Shown: piece after piece, positions 24,778 through 34,141 of the stretch
Position numbering within the stretch: position 1 is the first letter of the stretch
Layout of the letters: each line of letters begins with the position of its first letter
Translations under genes and position numbers: made by a program
The notes under the pieces: model-generated
The model's input: the letters and a program-made list of their open reading frames with translations, nothing else
What the model was told of the DNA's origin: nothing
The model's database searches: none
From: Defluviitaleaceae bacterium
GTDB lineage: Bacteria; Bacillota; Clostridia; Lachnospirales; WQUN01
Direction: 5' to 3'
Assembly (NCBI GenBank): GCA_009784025.1
Contig: WQVK01000008.1
Span: 1-62,673 of the forward strand
Length of the DNA: 62,673 nt

Positions 24778-26505
24778 CTACCTATAATATTCTAGCATAA
24801 TATCAAACAAAGTCTCGCCCATTAGCCTGTAGCCAGAGTTTGTTGGGTGGATGCCGTCGCGGTCGAAGGTTGGGGCTAGGCGGCGTGGGTTGCCTGGGTC
24901 GCGTAATATAGCGTCGAAGTCTATTAGGCCCCATATTACGCCATCTGCATATTGTTGGCGCATCCAGTCGTTAACTTCGTTACGTATTTGGTCGCGGTAG
25001 TCGCGATCTTCGTTGTGCGGGGTTATTGTGCCACCTATTACGCGGATACCTGCGGCATGGGCTTCTTCAATCATTTCAGAGTAAGCATTTATCATGCTGG
25101 CTGCGCTTACAGATGGAGAGAAGGCGATGTTGTTTACACCAATTTGGAATACTACATAACCTACGCCAGGTTGGTCTAGCACATCGCGCTGTAGCAAGTG
25201 ACGTGCGGCTGGTGGGTTGCCGCCTGGGCCGCCCACTAGGCCATTGCCGCCAATACCCATGTTTATTACGGATAGATGACGGGTTGCGGCGTTGCCTTGT
25301 AGGTTGTTCATTAGAATATCTACCCAGCGGGTGTAGGCTTCGTTGGTTACACCAAAGCCATCTGTAATGGAGTCGCCCAGAACAACTATAGAACGGAAGT
25401 TTGTTGGAGCAACAACGTCTACATTACATAGTACAAACCAGTGGGTATTAACTGAGCCGGTTACAGTTGCACTTGAGATATGGTTGCCCGGTTGCACGAA
25501 GCTGTTGGCGCGGGCTGCAATGTGTGATGTGATACGGGCTGGGACTTCGCCAAAGTAGGTAGATACTGCTAGGCGCTCTAGGGCTTCTACCGGGAAGTTT
25601 AAGGTGTCTGATGTTACAAATTCGCCCGGTGCAAGGGTAACGCTTGCGCTACCGCCAAAGGTGATTGGCGTGTGGGTTGCGGTGTTTATGCCAGAGCTGC
25701 CTGGGCTGCCGCTGGCGCGGGCCACGCTGGCTGCATTTATCACAAGGTCTGTTTGGCCAAACTGGTTGGAGAATGTGAGGCGGATGCTGTCGCCTGCTAT
25801 AGCTGTGCGCACCATCTGGCGGAGTGTTGCGCCTGCCAGGCGGTCTCTTGCTACTTCGCCTGCGCTACGGATGCCGCCGTTGCCGCTGTTTACATCACCA
25901 AAGTATTGTGAGCTGGCCCATGTGCCTACCCAGTGGTAACCTGCAGGTAACGCAGCTGTTGTTGGTGGTTGCGGGGCGGCCTCTGTTGGGCTTGGTGTTG
26001 GTGTTGGCGTTGGGGTTGCCTCAACTTCTGTGGTGGCGGCTGGGGTGGGTTCTGCTGTTGGTGAAGGTTGGCCGCCCGTGGTGATTACAATAATGCGGTT
26101 GGCTTCATCCCAGTCTACATCGTAGCCGACGCTTTCCACCACTGCGCGGATGGGTAGCATAGTTCTGTCTTGGATAATTTGGGCTGGCACATCTAGGTCG
26201 TGCACTACGCCGTTGGCGGTGAAGGTGTCGCTGCCTATCATGATGCGGATGGTAAAGCCGCCGCGGGTTAGCACTGCGGTTCTTGTGCCTTCTTGCCACT
26301 CTACTTCAAAACCTAAGGCTTCAAATACACCGCGTACTGGCACTAAAATTCTGCCGTCTACATTAACGGCCTGTGCGCCATCGAAGACTACTGGCTGCCC
26401 GTCTATGGTAACAGCACTGGCTGCAGGCTGCGCCACAACGGACATGGGTAGCGCCGCAAAAGCAAATACAATCGCTAACAAAATTAACCTTTTTGCAAAT
26501 TTCAT
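24778..26505 (-). CDS. Secreted SGNH/GDSL hydrolase with copper-amine-oxidase-like stalk
   Basis: 575 residues. Signal peptide (KFAKRLILLAIVFAFAALPM...), a stalk domain at about 35-150 (ILVPVRGVFEALGFEVEWQ and MLPIRAVVESVGYDVDWDE), a Pro/Thr/Glu-rich linker (about 150-185), and an SGNH esterase domain with block I VVLGDSITDGFG, Gly and Asn blocks (FQIGVNNI) and the His block DRDGIHPTNSGY. Likely deacetylates or de-esterifies a polysaccharide outside the cell; substrate unknown. AGGAGG precedes ATG 26505. Confidence 0.9.
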   Translation of the reverse strand: MKFAKRLILLAIVFAFAALPMSVVAQPAASAVTIDGQPVVFDGAQAVNVDGRILVPVRGVFEALGFEVEWQEGTRTAVLTRGGFTIRIMIGSDTFTANGVVHDLDVPAQIIQDRTMLPIRAVVESVGYDVDWDEANRIIVITTGGQPSPTAEPTPAATTEVEATPTPTPTPSPTEAAPQPPTTAALPAGYHWVGTWASSQYFGDVNSGNGGIRSAGEVARDRLAGATLRQMVRTAIAGDSIRLTFSNQFGQTDLVINAASVARASGSPGSSGINTATHTPITFGGSASVTLAPGEFVTSDTLNFPVEALERLAVSTYFGEVPARITSHIAARANSFVQPGNHISSATVTGSVNTHWFVLCNVDVVAPTNFRSIVVLGDSITDGFGVTNEAYTRWVDILMNNLQGNAATRHLSVINMGIGGNGLVGGPGGNPPAARHLLQRDVLDQPGVGYVVFQIGVNNIAFSPSVSAASMINAYSEMIEEAHAAGIRVIGGTITPHNEDRDYRDQIRNEVNDWMRQQYADGVIWGLIDFDAILRDPGNPRRLAPTFDRDGIHPTNSGYRLMGETLFDIMLEYYR

Positions 26506-26695
26506 TTCTTCCTCCTGGTTTATGGCCATTATGGCCGATTGATTACAACCCCAAGAATATATCATGATGCATGGAGAAAGACAAGATAAAATCGTAGTTT
26601 AGGGTTTTTGTGGGATTATGTCGAGTGTGGCTGGCTTGGGTTTATGGGAGATAAGGGGTTGGCGGGTGCTGGGGGGGAATTAAAGATATTTTTTG

Positions 26696-27637
26696 CTATA
26701 CATCCTCTTTCAGCTTACTTGGCGCATACAGCGCCATTTGTTCGTAGCCTAGACCTTTTTTAATTTCATCATCTACATATATCATATGGCCCATTAGCTC
26801 ACGGCTATTGTCTATGGCGAAGTTAGTGCCTTCTAGCCATTTTTCGGTTTTGGCACGTACTTTGTCGTGGCTTTCGCCGTCGCCGTCCATGCATACAGAC
26901 ACGGCGTACAGGCCGCCGACGAATTCTGTGATTTTAAAGGGGTGAATGTCTGCCTCGGTGACATCGTCATGTATGCGCCAAATCCATGCGGCTTTGCCGT
27001 CTTGGCCGTAAAGAAAGTCCTCGCCATCAAATAGAATTGGTACAGTTTTGGTTGCCATGCCGTCTATCCCCATGCCGAAAACTTTATCCCAGCCTACCAG
27101 GCCTGTTGTCATTGCCCTAAATTTTGGGATTCTTACTACAAAAATATCTGGCACTTTTTTGTCTAGTTTTTCTGTAATTTCCATCAGGCGGTTTATGGGA
27201 GATGCGTTGCCTGTATAGTCCACATTGGTGAGCTGCCCTTCTATTTCTTTTGTTTTTTCGTACAGCATTTTTACATCTGAGTCTTTGTTGAAATCTGTAT
27301 GCTTTATATAGTTTACAAAATCCATGATAATTTCCTTTAGCTCGTGCAGCAAAGCTACTTCGCTGTCTATATCTTCTACTTTTTTGTCCAACACCTCAAG
27401 GACTGTTTCCGAGCCGGACGCACTGAAAATCCGTTTTATATCTTTTACGCTTATGTTTAATTTACGCAGGATTAAAATTTGCTCCAATTTTTTTAGGTTG
27501 GCTTGGTCGTACAGCCTATATGCGTAATCTTGACTGCGGGTGCTGGAGATTAGCCCCATGTCTTCGTAGTACCTAAGGGTGCGGGCAGAGATGTCGTATT
27601 TGGATGATATGTCTCTGATTTTGATTAGATTATCCAT
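26696..27637 (-). CDS. MerR-family transcriptional regulator with GyrI-like effector domain
   Basis: 313 residues. Winged helix at 5-75 (ISSKYDISARTLRYYEDMGLIS), a coiled-coil linker at about 75-120, and a C-terminal domain at about 150-313 resembling GyrI/BmrR-type small-molecule binding domains. Such regulators distort the promoter spacer upon drug binding. No target gene is adjacent in an obvious way; a spacer-promoter for its own gene was not identified. AAAGGAGG precedes ATG 27637. Confidence 0.85.
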   Translation of the reverse strand: MDNLIKIRDISSKYDISARTLRYYEDMGLISSTRSQDYAYRLYDQANLKKLEQILILRKLNISVKDIKRIFSASGSETVLEVLDKKVEDIDSEVALLHELKEIIMDFVNYIKHTDFNKDSDVKMLYEKTKEIEGQLTNVDYTGNASPINRLMEITEKLDKKVPDIFVVRIPKFRAMTTGLVGWDKVFGMGIDGMATKTVPILFDGEDFLYGQDGKAAWIWRIHDDVTEADIHPFKITEFVGGLYAVSVCMDGDGESHDKVRAKTEKWLEGTNFAIDNSRELMGHMIYVDDEIKKGLGYEQMALYAPSKLKEDV

Positions 27638-27754
27638 TGGGAAGCCTCCTTTGTTTATGTGCTTTGGCTTAGTATAAACCCTTACCCAACGGTATAGTCA
27701 AGAGCATTATTATACCTCTCGCTGAAAATTGCAGAACAATTTCCTGGCATACAA

Positions 27755-27796
27755 AAAAAGTCAGTTGGTCGCAAAATGCGACCAACTGACTTTTTT
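27755..27796. terminator. Family A palindrome copy 5 acting as bidirectional terminator
   Basis: AAAAAAAGTCAGTTGGTCGC / GCGACCAACTGACTTTTTT: core plus paired outer bases AGT/ACT, with A and T runs on both sides. Lies downstream of the C11 peptidase gene (minus strand). The core differs from other copies (GCAAAATGC) by paired substitutions. Confidence 0.75.
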
Positions 27797-27896
27797 CGCC
27801 ATGGGTAGCTGCTGCTAATCTGCCATCAAATATACAACCCCAAAAGGCGCAAACGCAATTTACAGCCGTAATCGTACAACATGGATAAAACCACAC

Positions 27897-29600
27897 TCAC
27901 CCCACCACATAAACATCATCACAACAAACATCCCGCCCGCGGCTGCCCATCTTGCTTCCCACAGGGGCAAGCTGCCAATCAAGCTCCAACGGCAACGCCG
28001 CCGCAAAAACCTCTCCCTCCGCCCATTCTTCGCGGCCAGTGGCGAAATTCCTTTCTAAAAAATACAACGCAATTTCATCCCCAGGGTCTATAGGGTCGTG
28101 GCCTTTTTGGATTACGCCGCCCGTCTGGTATCTTATGCCCTTTATCTGGCCTGCCGGGTGGCAGCCCGTGAAGCTGACAATAATATCTGCATCCCTGCCA
28201 TTAACCACCGCAGGTATAGCATACATGCGGGCATTGGCAGTTTTAGCAATGGGATAAAGGGCGATATTATGCCCGCCCAAAGTTGGCCAAAGCAAATCCC
28301 CTATGGGCTGCCAGTGGGGGCTGGTTTGCAGCAGCCCCGCTAGCCTGTAGCTGTTGCCGCCGGTGGGCTGCCAAAGAGCAAGTTCGCTGCGGGTTATACC
28401 GCCATGCCCGCTACGCCGGCCAGTTAAAAATTCAAAAAATACATGCAAATACTCCGTAAAATTCTCGTCCATCCCCAGCCCAGAATACGCAGCCAGAGAC
28501 GGCACACCTAGGGATTTCCCGCCATATATATAGAATGTACTTAGCCCCCAAAGGGCTGTGTCGCTGTTGTGGCGGTTGTAACTGACGCAGCTTTCCAAGG
28601 CCGTAAGCACAGCAGTAACCTCTGCCGGGAAAATTTGCTGCAGCTGTATTGCCATGTCCCCGATATCCACCATATCTGCATAATTATCCCTTGGGCTACC
28701 CTCGCCAAAAGTCTTTGTTTTACTGCGGCGGGCAGAAAGGTCCACAAACCCGTTATGCATCACCTCTAGCCTGGTACTGGCCCTTGCCATCAGCGCCCCC
28801 ATTGCTTCCATCACGGCCTGTACTTTACTTAGCTCCACCACAGAAAGGGTTAAAATCTCGTCGCTATCTTCCCCATAAAAATCCATAAAAGTATCCACGA
28901 TTACACGCCCAAGCTGGTGGCCATCCATGCTGGGGTTATGATTAAGCGCACCCAAAAACACATAATCCCAGCCATCGCCAGGCTCTAAATCCTCCGATGC
29001 TATAAGCACATTTGCATAATCCGCAGCTATTATCGCCATCTCTACCGTGGCCATTAAACATGCATCAAAGCCCAAAAATTCCAGCTTATTCTCCCGTAGC
29101 CCCGCAGCCTCGAAAGCTGCGGCCATATCCAACAAAGTTAGGCTCGCGTCGTCAAATTTTTCATCATGGCCAAAGCCCGCGATGCTGCCGCCGCCGTGAT
29201 CCCACATTATCAGGCCATATTTTTCTGCGGGGTAGCGGCTTTGACAAAAGCTTATAAATTTTGCCAGGGTATCTGGGTTACCCATGTTTACCAAGCCCAT
29301 GTTTTCAATTTCGTTAAGCTGGCCGTCTGCCAGCTCCCATATTAGGCATTCATATTCTGGTATGGCTTCGTTCATCCAGCGTTTTGCGCCACCGGTTAGT
29401 ATCAGTACATTAGCAACCCGAGAATCCAGCCCAGAATCCAACATTTCCACCAAATCCGCAGTAGCCGCGCCAAATTCGCTTTCCAAATCCGAGCCGTTCA
29501 TATAAACCATAATCGTATAAGGCTTCTGCGCCGCTGGCCGCCCCCCCGCGAAGGTTACAAGCATCACAAAAACCAGCAATATCCATCTAATTTTTGACAT
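27897..29600 (-). CDS. Clostripain-family (C11) cysteine peptidase
   Basis: 567 residues with a signal peptide or lipid-free anchor (RWILLVFVMLVTFAGG). The C11 fold shows PYTIMVYMNGSDLES, the catalytic His in LIMWDHGGGSIAGFG and the catalytic Cys in FLGFDACLMATVEMA. C11 enzymes cleave after Arg or Lys and usually act outside the cell after self-processing. Length is typical of Clostridia homologues. AAGGGGTG precedes ATG 29600. Confidence 0.9.
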   Translation of the reverse strand: MSKIRWILLVFVMLVTFAGGRPAAQKPYTIMVYMNGSDLESEFGAATADLVEMLDSGLDSRVANVLILTGGAKRWMNEAIPEYECLIWELADGQLNEIENMGLVNMGNPDTLAKFISFCQSRYPAEKYGLIMWDHGGGSIAGFGHDEKFDDASLTLLDMAAAFEAAGLRENKLEFLGFDACLMATVEMAIIAADYANVLIASEDLEPGDGWDYVFLGALNHNPSMDGHQLGRVIVDTFMDFYGEDSDEILTLSVVELSKVQAVMEAMGALMARASTRLEVMHNGFVDLSARRSKTKTFGEGSPRDNYADMVDIGDMAIQLQQIFPAEVTAVLTALESCVSYNRHNSDTALWGLSTFYIYGGKSLGVPSLAAYSGLGMDENFTEYLHVFFEFLTGRRSGHGGITRSELALWQPTGGNSYRLAGLLQTSPHWQPIGDLLWPTLGGHNIALYPIAKTANARMYAIPAVVNGRDADIIVSFTGCHPAGQIKGIRYQTGGVIQKGHDPIDPGDEIALYFLERNFATGREEWAEGEVFAAALPLELDWQLAPVGSKMGSRGRDVCCDDVYVVG

Positions 29601-29667
29601 TTTACACCCCTTGTAGTGGTATTTATATTATTTCTTGCTTTTTTATCGAATATTATTCATGTTTTCC

Positions 29668-29697
29668 TTTACCATTTGCCAGTATTCTTGGTATACT
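29668..29697 (+). promoter_or_regulatory. Likely sigma-A promoter of glgP
   Basis: TTTACC and TATACT separated by 18 nt, about 42 nt before the GTG start of glgP. Confidence 0.5.
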
Positions 29698-29738
29698 GTT
29701 CTGGATATTTTTCAACAAGAAAAAGGAGGCCATAGTAA

Positions 29739-32195
29739 GTGGCAAATCTAACCAATATCACAAAACAGCAAATAAAAGACGGCGTTGTAGAAAACCTGCG
29801 CAACGCATACCGCAAAACAATTGCCAACGCCAGTAATCCGCAAATTTACAACGCCCTAGCCATGACCATCAAGCATTTTGTGTCAGACAACTGGATAGCC
29901 ACCCACGAGCAATTTGAAAAATCCGATGTAAAAACCGTCTACTATCTATCCATGGAATTTCTAATGGGCAGGTTTATGGGCAACGCAATGCTAAACCTAT
30001 CCCTAACCAGCACCGTTAAAGAAGCCCTAGACGAGCTTGGTATAGACATAAACATGGCAGAAGAATCTGAACCCGACCCAGGCCTTGGCAATGGCGGCCT
30101 AGGCAGGCTTGCAGCATGTTTTTTAGATTCTCTGTCTACATTGGGCTATCCAGCTTACGGCGCGGGCATCCGCTACCATTACGGCATTTTCGAGCAGCAT
30201 ATAGAAAATGGCCATCAAGTAGAAAAACCCGACAACTGGCTACAACACGGGGACCCATGGGGCGTGCGCCGTGAAGAATACGCCAAGGAAATCAAATTTG
30301 GCGGCCGCGTAACATCATTTAATGATAACGGCGAATACCGCTTTGCCCTGGAAGATTGCCAAAGTGTAATGGCCATCCCATACGATTATCCCGTAGTTGG
30401 CTACAACACAAAAATGGTTAACACCTTGCGCCTTTGGGATGCAGAGCCCGTTAACCGTTTCGACCTTCATTCATTCAACCAAGGCCAATACGAGCGCGCC
30501 GTAGAAGAACAAAACCTAGCACGCAATCTCACCAGCGTATTATACCCAGCAGACGAGCATGTATCCGGCAAGGAACTGCGCCTGCGCCAGCAATATTTCT
30601 TCGTATCTGCCACCATCCAGCGGGCAGTAGAGCAATTTGCCTCCCGGCATAATAACGACTTTACAAAGCTGCCAGATTATCTGCAATTTCAGCTAAACGA
30701 CACCCATCCATCCCTCACCGTAGCAGAGCTTATGCGCATACTAGTGGACGAATACAAAGTACCATGGGATAAAGCCTGGGAAATCACCCGCAAAGCCTGC
30801 GCCTACACCAACCACACCATACTAAGCGAAGCCCTAGAACGGTGGCCAATAGAGCTTTTCAGCCGTCTGTTGCCGCGTGTATACATGGTGGTGGAAGAAA
30901 TAAACCGCCGCTTTTGCGCCAATCTAGTAGAATGGTACGGCAACGACCCAGAACGTATCCGCAAGATGGCCATCTGCGCAGACGGCCAAATTCGCATGGC
31001 TCACCTTGCAATCGTAGGCAGCCACGCAGTTAACGGCGTAGCCGCCATCCACACCAATATATTAAAGGAAATCGAACTAAAGGATTTCCACGAAATTTAC
31101 CCAGACAAATTACAAAACAAAACCAATGGCATCACTCCGCGCCGCTGGCTTGCAAAATGCAACCCCGACCTAAGCCGCCTTATTACAGAAACCATAGGCA
31201 GCGGCTGGGTAGCAGACCTAGACCAGCTGCGCAACCTCACCCCCCTGGCAGATGACCCAGCCTTCCGGCAAAAATTTATGGACATTAAACATGCCAACAA
31301 AGTAGAACTCTCCAACTACTTCCGCCGGGAATACGGCATAGGGGTAGATCCGGATTCTATCTTTGACATCCAAGTAAAACGCCTCCACGAATACAAACGC
31401 CAGCTACTAAACATCTTCCATGTGATAGACCTGTACAACAGCATAAAAATGAACCCAGCATTAGATATCCACCCGCGCACCTTCATATTCTCTGCAAAAG
31501 CCGCCGCCAGCTACCACCGGGCAAAACTTATAATCAAGCTAATAAACACAGTAGCAGATGTGGTAAACAATGACCCGATTGTAGACGGCCGCTTGAAGGT
31601 TCTCTTCCTGCCAAATTATCGTGTTAGCCTGGCAGAAAAGCTAGTGCCTGCCTGCGATGTAAGCGAACAAATATCCACCGCAGGCAAGGAAGCCAGCGGC
31701 ACAGGCAATATGAAATTTATGCTAAACGGCGCAATCACAATAGGCACCCTAGACGGCGCCAATGTAGAAATGCAAGAGGAAGTGGGCAAAGAAAACATTT
31801 TCATCTTCGGCATGACAGCAGAAGAAGTCCACACCTTAACCCTGTCTGGCAGTTACGCCCCTTGGGATTTGTACAATATGGACTTTAATATACGCAATGT
31901 ACTAACCACGCTAATAAACGGCAGCCTAGACCGCAACCACGACCTTTTCCGCGAGCTTTACGACGCTATGCTAAATGGCTACGGCGGCGCAAGGCCAGAC
32001 GAATATTATGTGCTAAAAGATTTTGCAGCATACAAACAAGCCCAGGAGGATGTTAACGCTGCCTACAAAAACACAAACAAATGGGCAAAAATGGCTGTGC
32101 TAAACACCGCCGCTAGCGGCAAATTCTCCAGCGACCGCACCATCCGCCAGTACGCAGAAGAAATCTGGAACCTACCCGCAGTTACTATAGAATAA
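29739..32195 (+). CDS. glgP: Glycogen/alpha-glucan phosphorylase
   Basis: 818 residues and full length for GT35 phosphorylases. Substrate motif EPDPGLGNGGLGRLAACFLD; PLP region EASGTGNMKFMLNGAITIGT, where Lys carries the cofactor. Releases glucose-1-phosphate from storage glucan in the cytosol. GTG 29739 follows AAAGGAGG. No other glycogen gene is nearby; the next gene begins 12 nt downstream, which suggests co-transcription. Confidence 0.97.
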   Translation: MANLTNITKQQIKDGVVENLRNAYRKTIANASNPQIYNALAMTIKHFVSDNWIATHEQFEKSDVKTVYYLSMEFLMGRFMGNAMLNLSLTSTVKEALDELGIDINMAEESEPDPGLGNGGLGRLAACFLDSLSTLGYPAYGAGIRYHYGIFEQHIENGHQVEKPDNWLQHGDPWGVRREEYAKEIKFGGRVTSFNDNGEYRFALEDCQSVMAIPYDYPVVGYNTKMVNTLRLWDAEPVNRFDLHSFNQGQYERAVEEQNLARNLTSVLYPADEHVSGKELRLRQQYFFVSATIQRAVEQFASRHNNDFTKLPDYLQFQLNDTHPSLTVAELMRILVDEYKVPWDKAWEITRKACAYTNHTILSEALERWPIELFSRLLPRVYMVVEEINRRFCANLVEWYGNDPERIRKMAICADGQIRMAHLAIVGSHAVNGVAAIHTNILKEIELKDFHEIYPDKLQNKTNGITPRRWLAKCNPDLSRLITETIGSGWVADLDQLRNLTPLADDPAFRQKFMDIKHANKVELSNYFRREYGIGVDPDSIFDIQVKRLHEYKRQLLNIFHVIDLYNSIKMNPALDIHPRTFIFSAKAAASYHRAKLIIKLINTVADVVNNDPIVDGRLKVLFLPNYRVSLAEKLVPACDVSEQISTAGKEASGTGNMKFMLNGAITIGTLDGANVEMQEEVGKENIFIFGMTAEEVHTLTLSGSYAPWDLYNMDFNIRNVLTTLINGSLDRNHDLFRELYDAMLNGYGGARPDEYYVLKDFAAYKQAQEDVNAAYKNTNKWAKMAVLNTAASGKFSSDRTIRQYAEEIWNLPAVTIE

Positions 32196-32207
32196 GAGAG
32201 TGATATT

Positions 32208-34004
32208 GTGGATTTACGACAGCTAAAAGTAATGTTTGTGACATTTTTTGTCACGGTGTTAATTATCGTCGGGATTGTGGCTGTGGTTTGGCTTGTGGCT
32301 ATTCCGCGGTTTAGCGATATAGAATTTGGCGCTAACCGGGAAGAAGTTGACTACCACGGGCATCACGGCCTAGACCAAAATGTAACCAGCATAGTGTGGG
32401 ACGGGCGTATCATGCGAGATGTCGTACCATTTGTTAGTGACGACAGGTTGTTCGCTGGGGAAACCCTCTACCTGCCAGTTAGCTTCTTGCGCGACGTAAT
32501 TGACCCATTTATCTTCTGGGACGAAGGGGCTGGGGTATTATTCATCTCCTCCCGCCAGCATATGCTGGAATTTACCCCAGATTCCCTCACGTTTTTAGTA
32601 AATAACGAACAGCGTAGCATAGAGTCCCCCATCATAAGAGACGAAGCAAGCGGCGAGTTTTATCTGCCACAAAGCCTGGTAGAAAGCCTGTATCCCATCA
32701 TCGTGGAATATATCTTCAGCAGCAATATTATGATCATCACGCCCCATGGCGAAAGGCTAAATTACGCAAATATAATCTCTGCCAGCGCGCCAGTACGCAC
32801 CCTAAATAGCATCCGCGGCTCTATAGTAGAAACCCTGGCCGCAGATGACACCGTTATCATCCTGGGCGAAATAGACGATGACACAGAATTTGTAAGCGTA
32901 CGCACTCACAGCGGCTTTATTGGCTACCTGGCCACCAGGGATATCGGCGATGTGGAAAACCGCAGCCCAGACATTACCGCCACTCCGTTGCTAGGCAGCT
33001 TTATAGACAATTTAACCCGCATCCCACCAAACTGGCCAAGCGGCGCAAAAATTAACATGACTTGGGATTTAATTTACCAAGCTGCTGCCAACCAAAGCTT
33101 AATGCAAACCCCATTACATTCTAGCGTTAACGTTATCTCTCCCACATGGTTTAGGTTCGATGCAGACAACCTCAACATCAGCTCTGTAGCCAGCCGAGAT
33201 TATGTAGACTGGGCGCATCGCCAGGGGGTACATGTTTGGCCGCTTTTATTCGACGTAAACAATGCCACCGCCCGCGCCATTCTAATGAACAGAAGCGCCA
33301 GGCAAACGGTTATTGCCCAACTTGTACAATATGTAGATACCTACAACCTAGACGGTATCAATATAGATATCGAGCATCTTCTTTCGCCAGAAGAAGGGCC
33401 TTATAAAATCCAATTCCTGCGTGAGCTGGCCATACCCATGCGCCAACGCAATATAGTGCTTTCTGCCGCAGTAAAAGTGCCAACACCATGGACAATGTTC
33501 TACCGCCGCGACCTTATTGGCCTTACCATGGACTTTGTACAAGTTATGACCTACGACGAACATTGGGCAACTTCCCCCAACCCTGGCCCCGTTGCGTCCA
33601 TCCCTTGGGTGGACAACGCCCTAATAGCCACGCTTAGGGAAGTCCCTGCAGAACAGCTAATTATGGGGTTACCATTTTACAGCCGTATATGGCGCGAAGT
33701 GGCGCTAGAAGAAGATTCTCTCACCTCAAGGGCCCTAGGCATGGGGCTAGCCCGGGAATTCTTCGCAGAGCGCGGCGTAACCGGCGACGATTGGGATTGG
33801 CTAGACGACGTAGGCTCGTACTTTGCAGAAATTGCCGTAATTGAAGAAGGCCAAACAATAATCTATCGCGTATGGCTAGAAGACGAAGCATCCATTAGCG
33901 TAAAGATGCATCTTTTTTCATATTATAATCTAGTGGGCGTATCCAGCTGGTTTAGGGGGCTAGAATCCCCAGGAACATGGGATGTAATAGCCGGGCATTT
34001 TTGA
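32208..34004 (+). CDS. Membrane-anchored GH18-like protein with SH3 domain
   Basis: 598 residues. One N-terminal transmembrane helix (MFVTFFVTVLIIVGIVAVVWL), a stalk-like domain (about 60-190), an SH3b segment (SAPVRTLNSIRGSIVETLAADD...GFIGYL), then a GH18 barrel with YNLDGINIDIEHL. The usual DxxDxDxE is D-G-I-N-I-D-I-E, as in spore-lytic YaaH/SleL relatives, with the terminal Glu kept. Probably acts on peptidoglycan or spore cortex; anchoring suggests the outer membrane face. GTG 32208. Confidence 0.85.
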   Translation: MDLRQLKVMFVTFFVTVLIIVGIVAVVWLVAIPRFSDIEFGANREEVDYHGHHGLDQNVTSIVWDGRIMRDVVPFVSDDRLFAGETLYLPVSFLRDVIDPFIFWDEGAGVLFISSRQHMLEFTPDSLTFLVNNEQRSIESPIIRDEASGEFYLPQSLVESLYPIIVEYIFSSNIMIITPHGERLNYANIISASAPVRTLNSIRGSIVETLAADDTVIILGEIDDDTEFVSVRTHSGFIGYLATRDIGDVENRSPDITATPLLGSFIDNLTRIPPNWPSGAKINMTWDLIYQAAANQSLMQTPLHSSVNVISPTWFRFDADNLNISSVASRDYVDWAHRQGVHVWPLLFDVNNATARAILMNRSARQTVIAQLVQYVDTYNLDGINIDIEHLLSPEEGPYKIQFLRELAIPMRQRNIVLSAAVKVPTPWTMFYRRDLIGLTMDFVQVMTYDEHWATSPNPGPVASIPWVDNALIATLREVPAEQLIMGLPFYSRIWREVALEEDSLTSRALGMGLAREFFAERGVTGDDWDWLDDVGSYFAEIAVIEEGQTIIYRVWLEDEASISVKMHLFSYYNLVGVSSWFRGLESPGTWDVIAGHF

Positions 34005-34058
34005 TAGGTCAAGACTCAAATTTTTTGAAAAAGTTTGGCATTTTACTTTTAAAAAAAT

Positions 34059-34098
34059 TCAAATCAACTAATTACACTTTGTAATTAGTTGATTTGAA
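34059..34098. repeat. Family D palindrome, copy 1
   Basis: TTCAAATCAACTAATTACA / TGTAATTAGTTGATTTGAA, a near-perfect stem with a CT loop. Other copies are at 42883-42919 and 45900-45926. Confidence 0.8.
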
Positions 34099-34141
34099 AA
34101 TACAAGTGGCTGTCTTGCACAATTTAACGGGGGTACAGCGA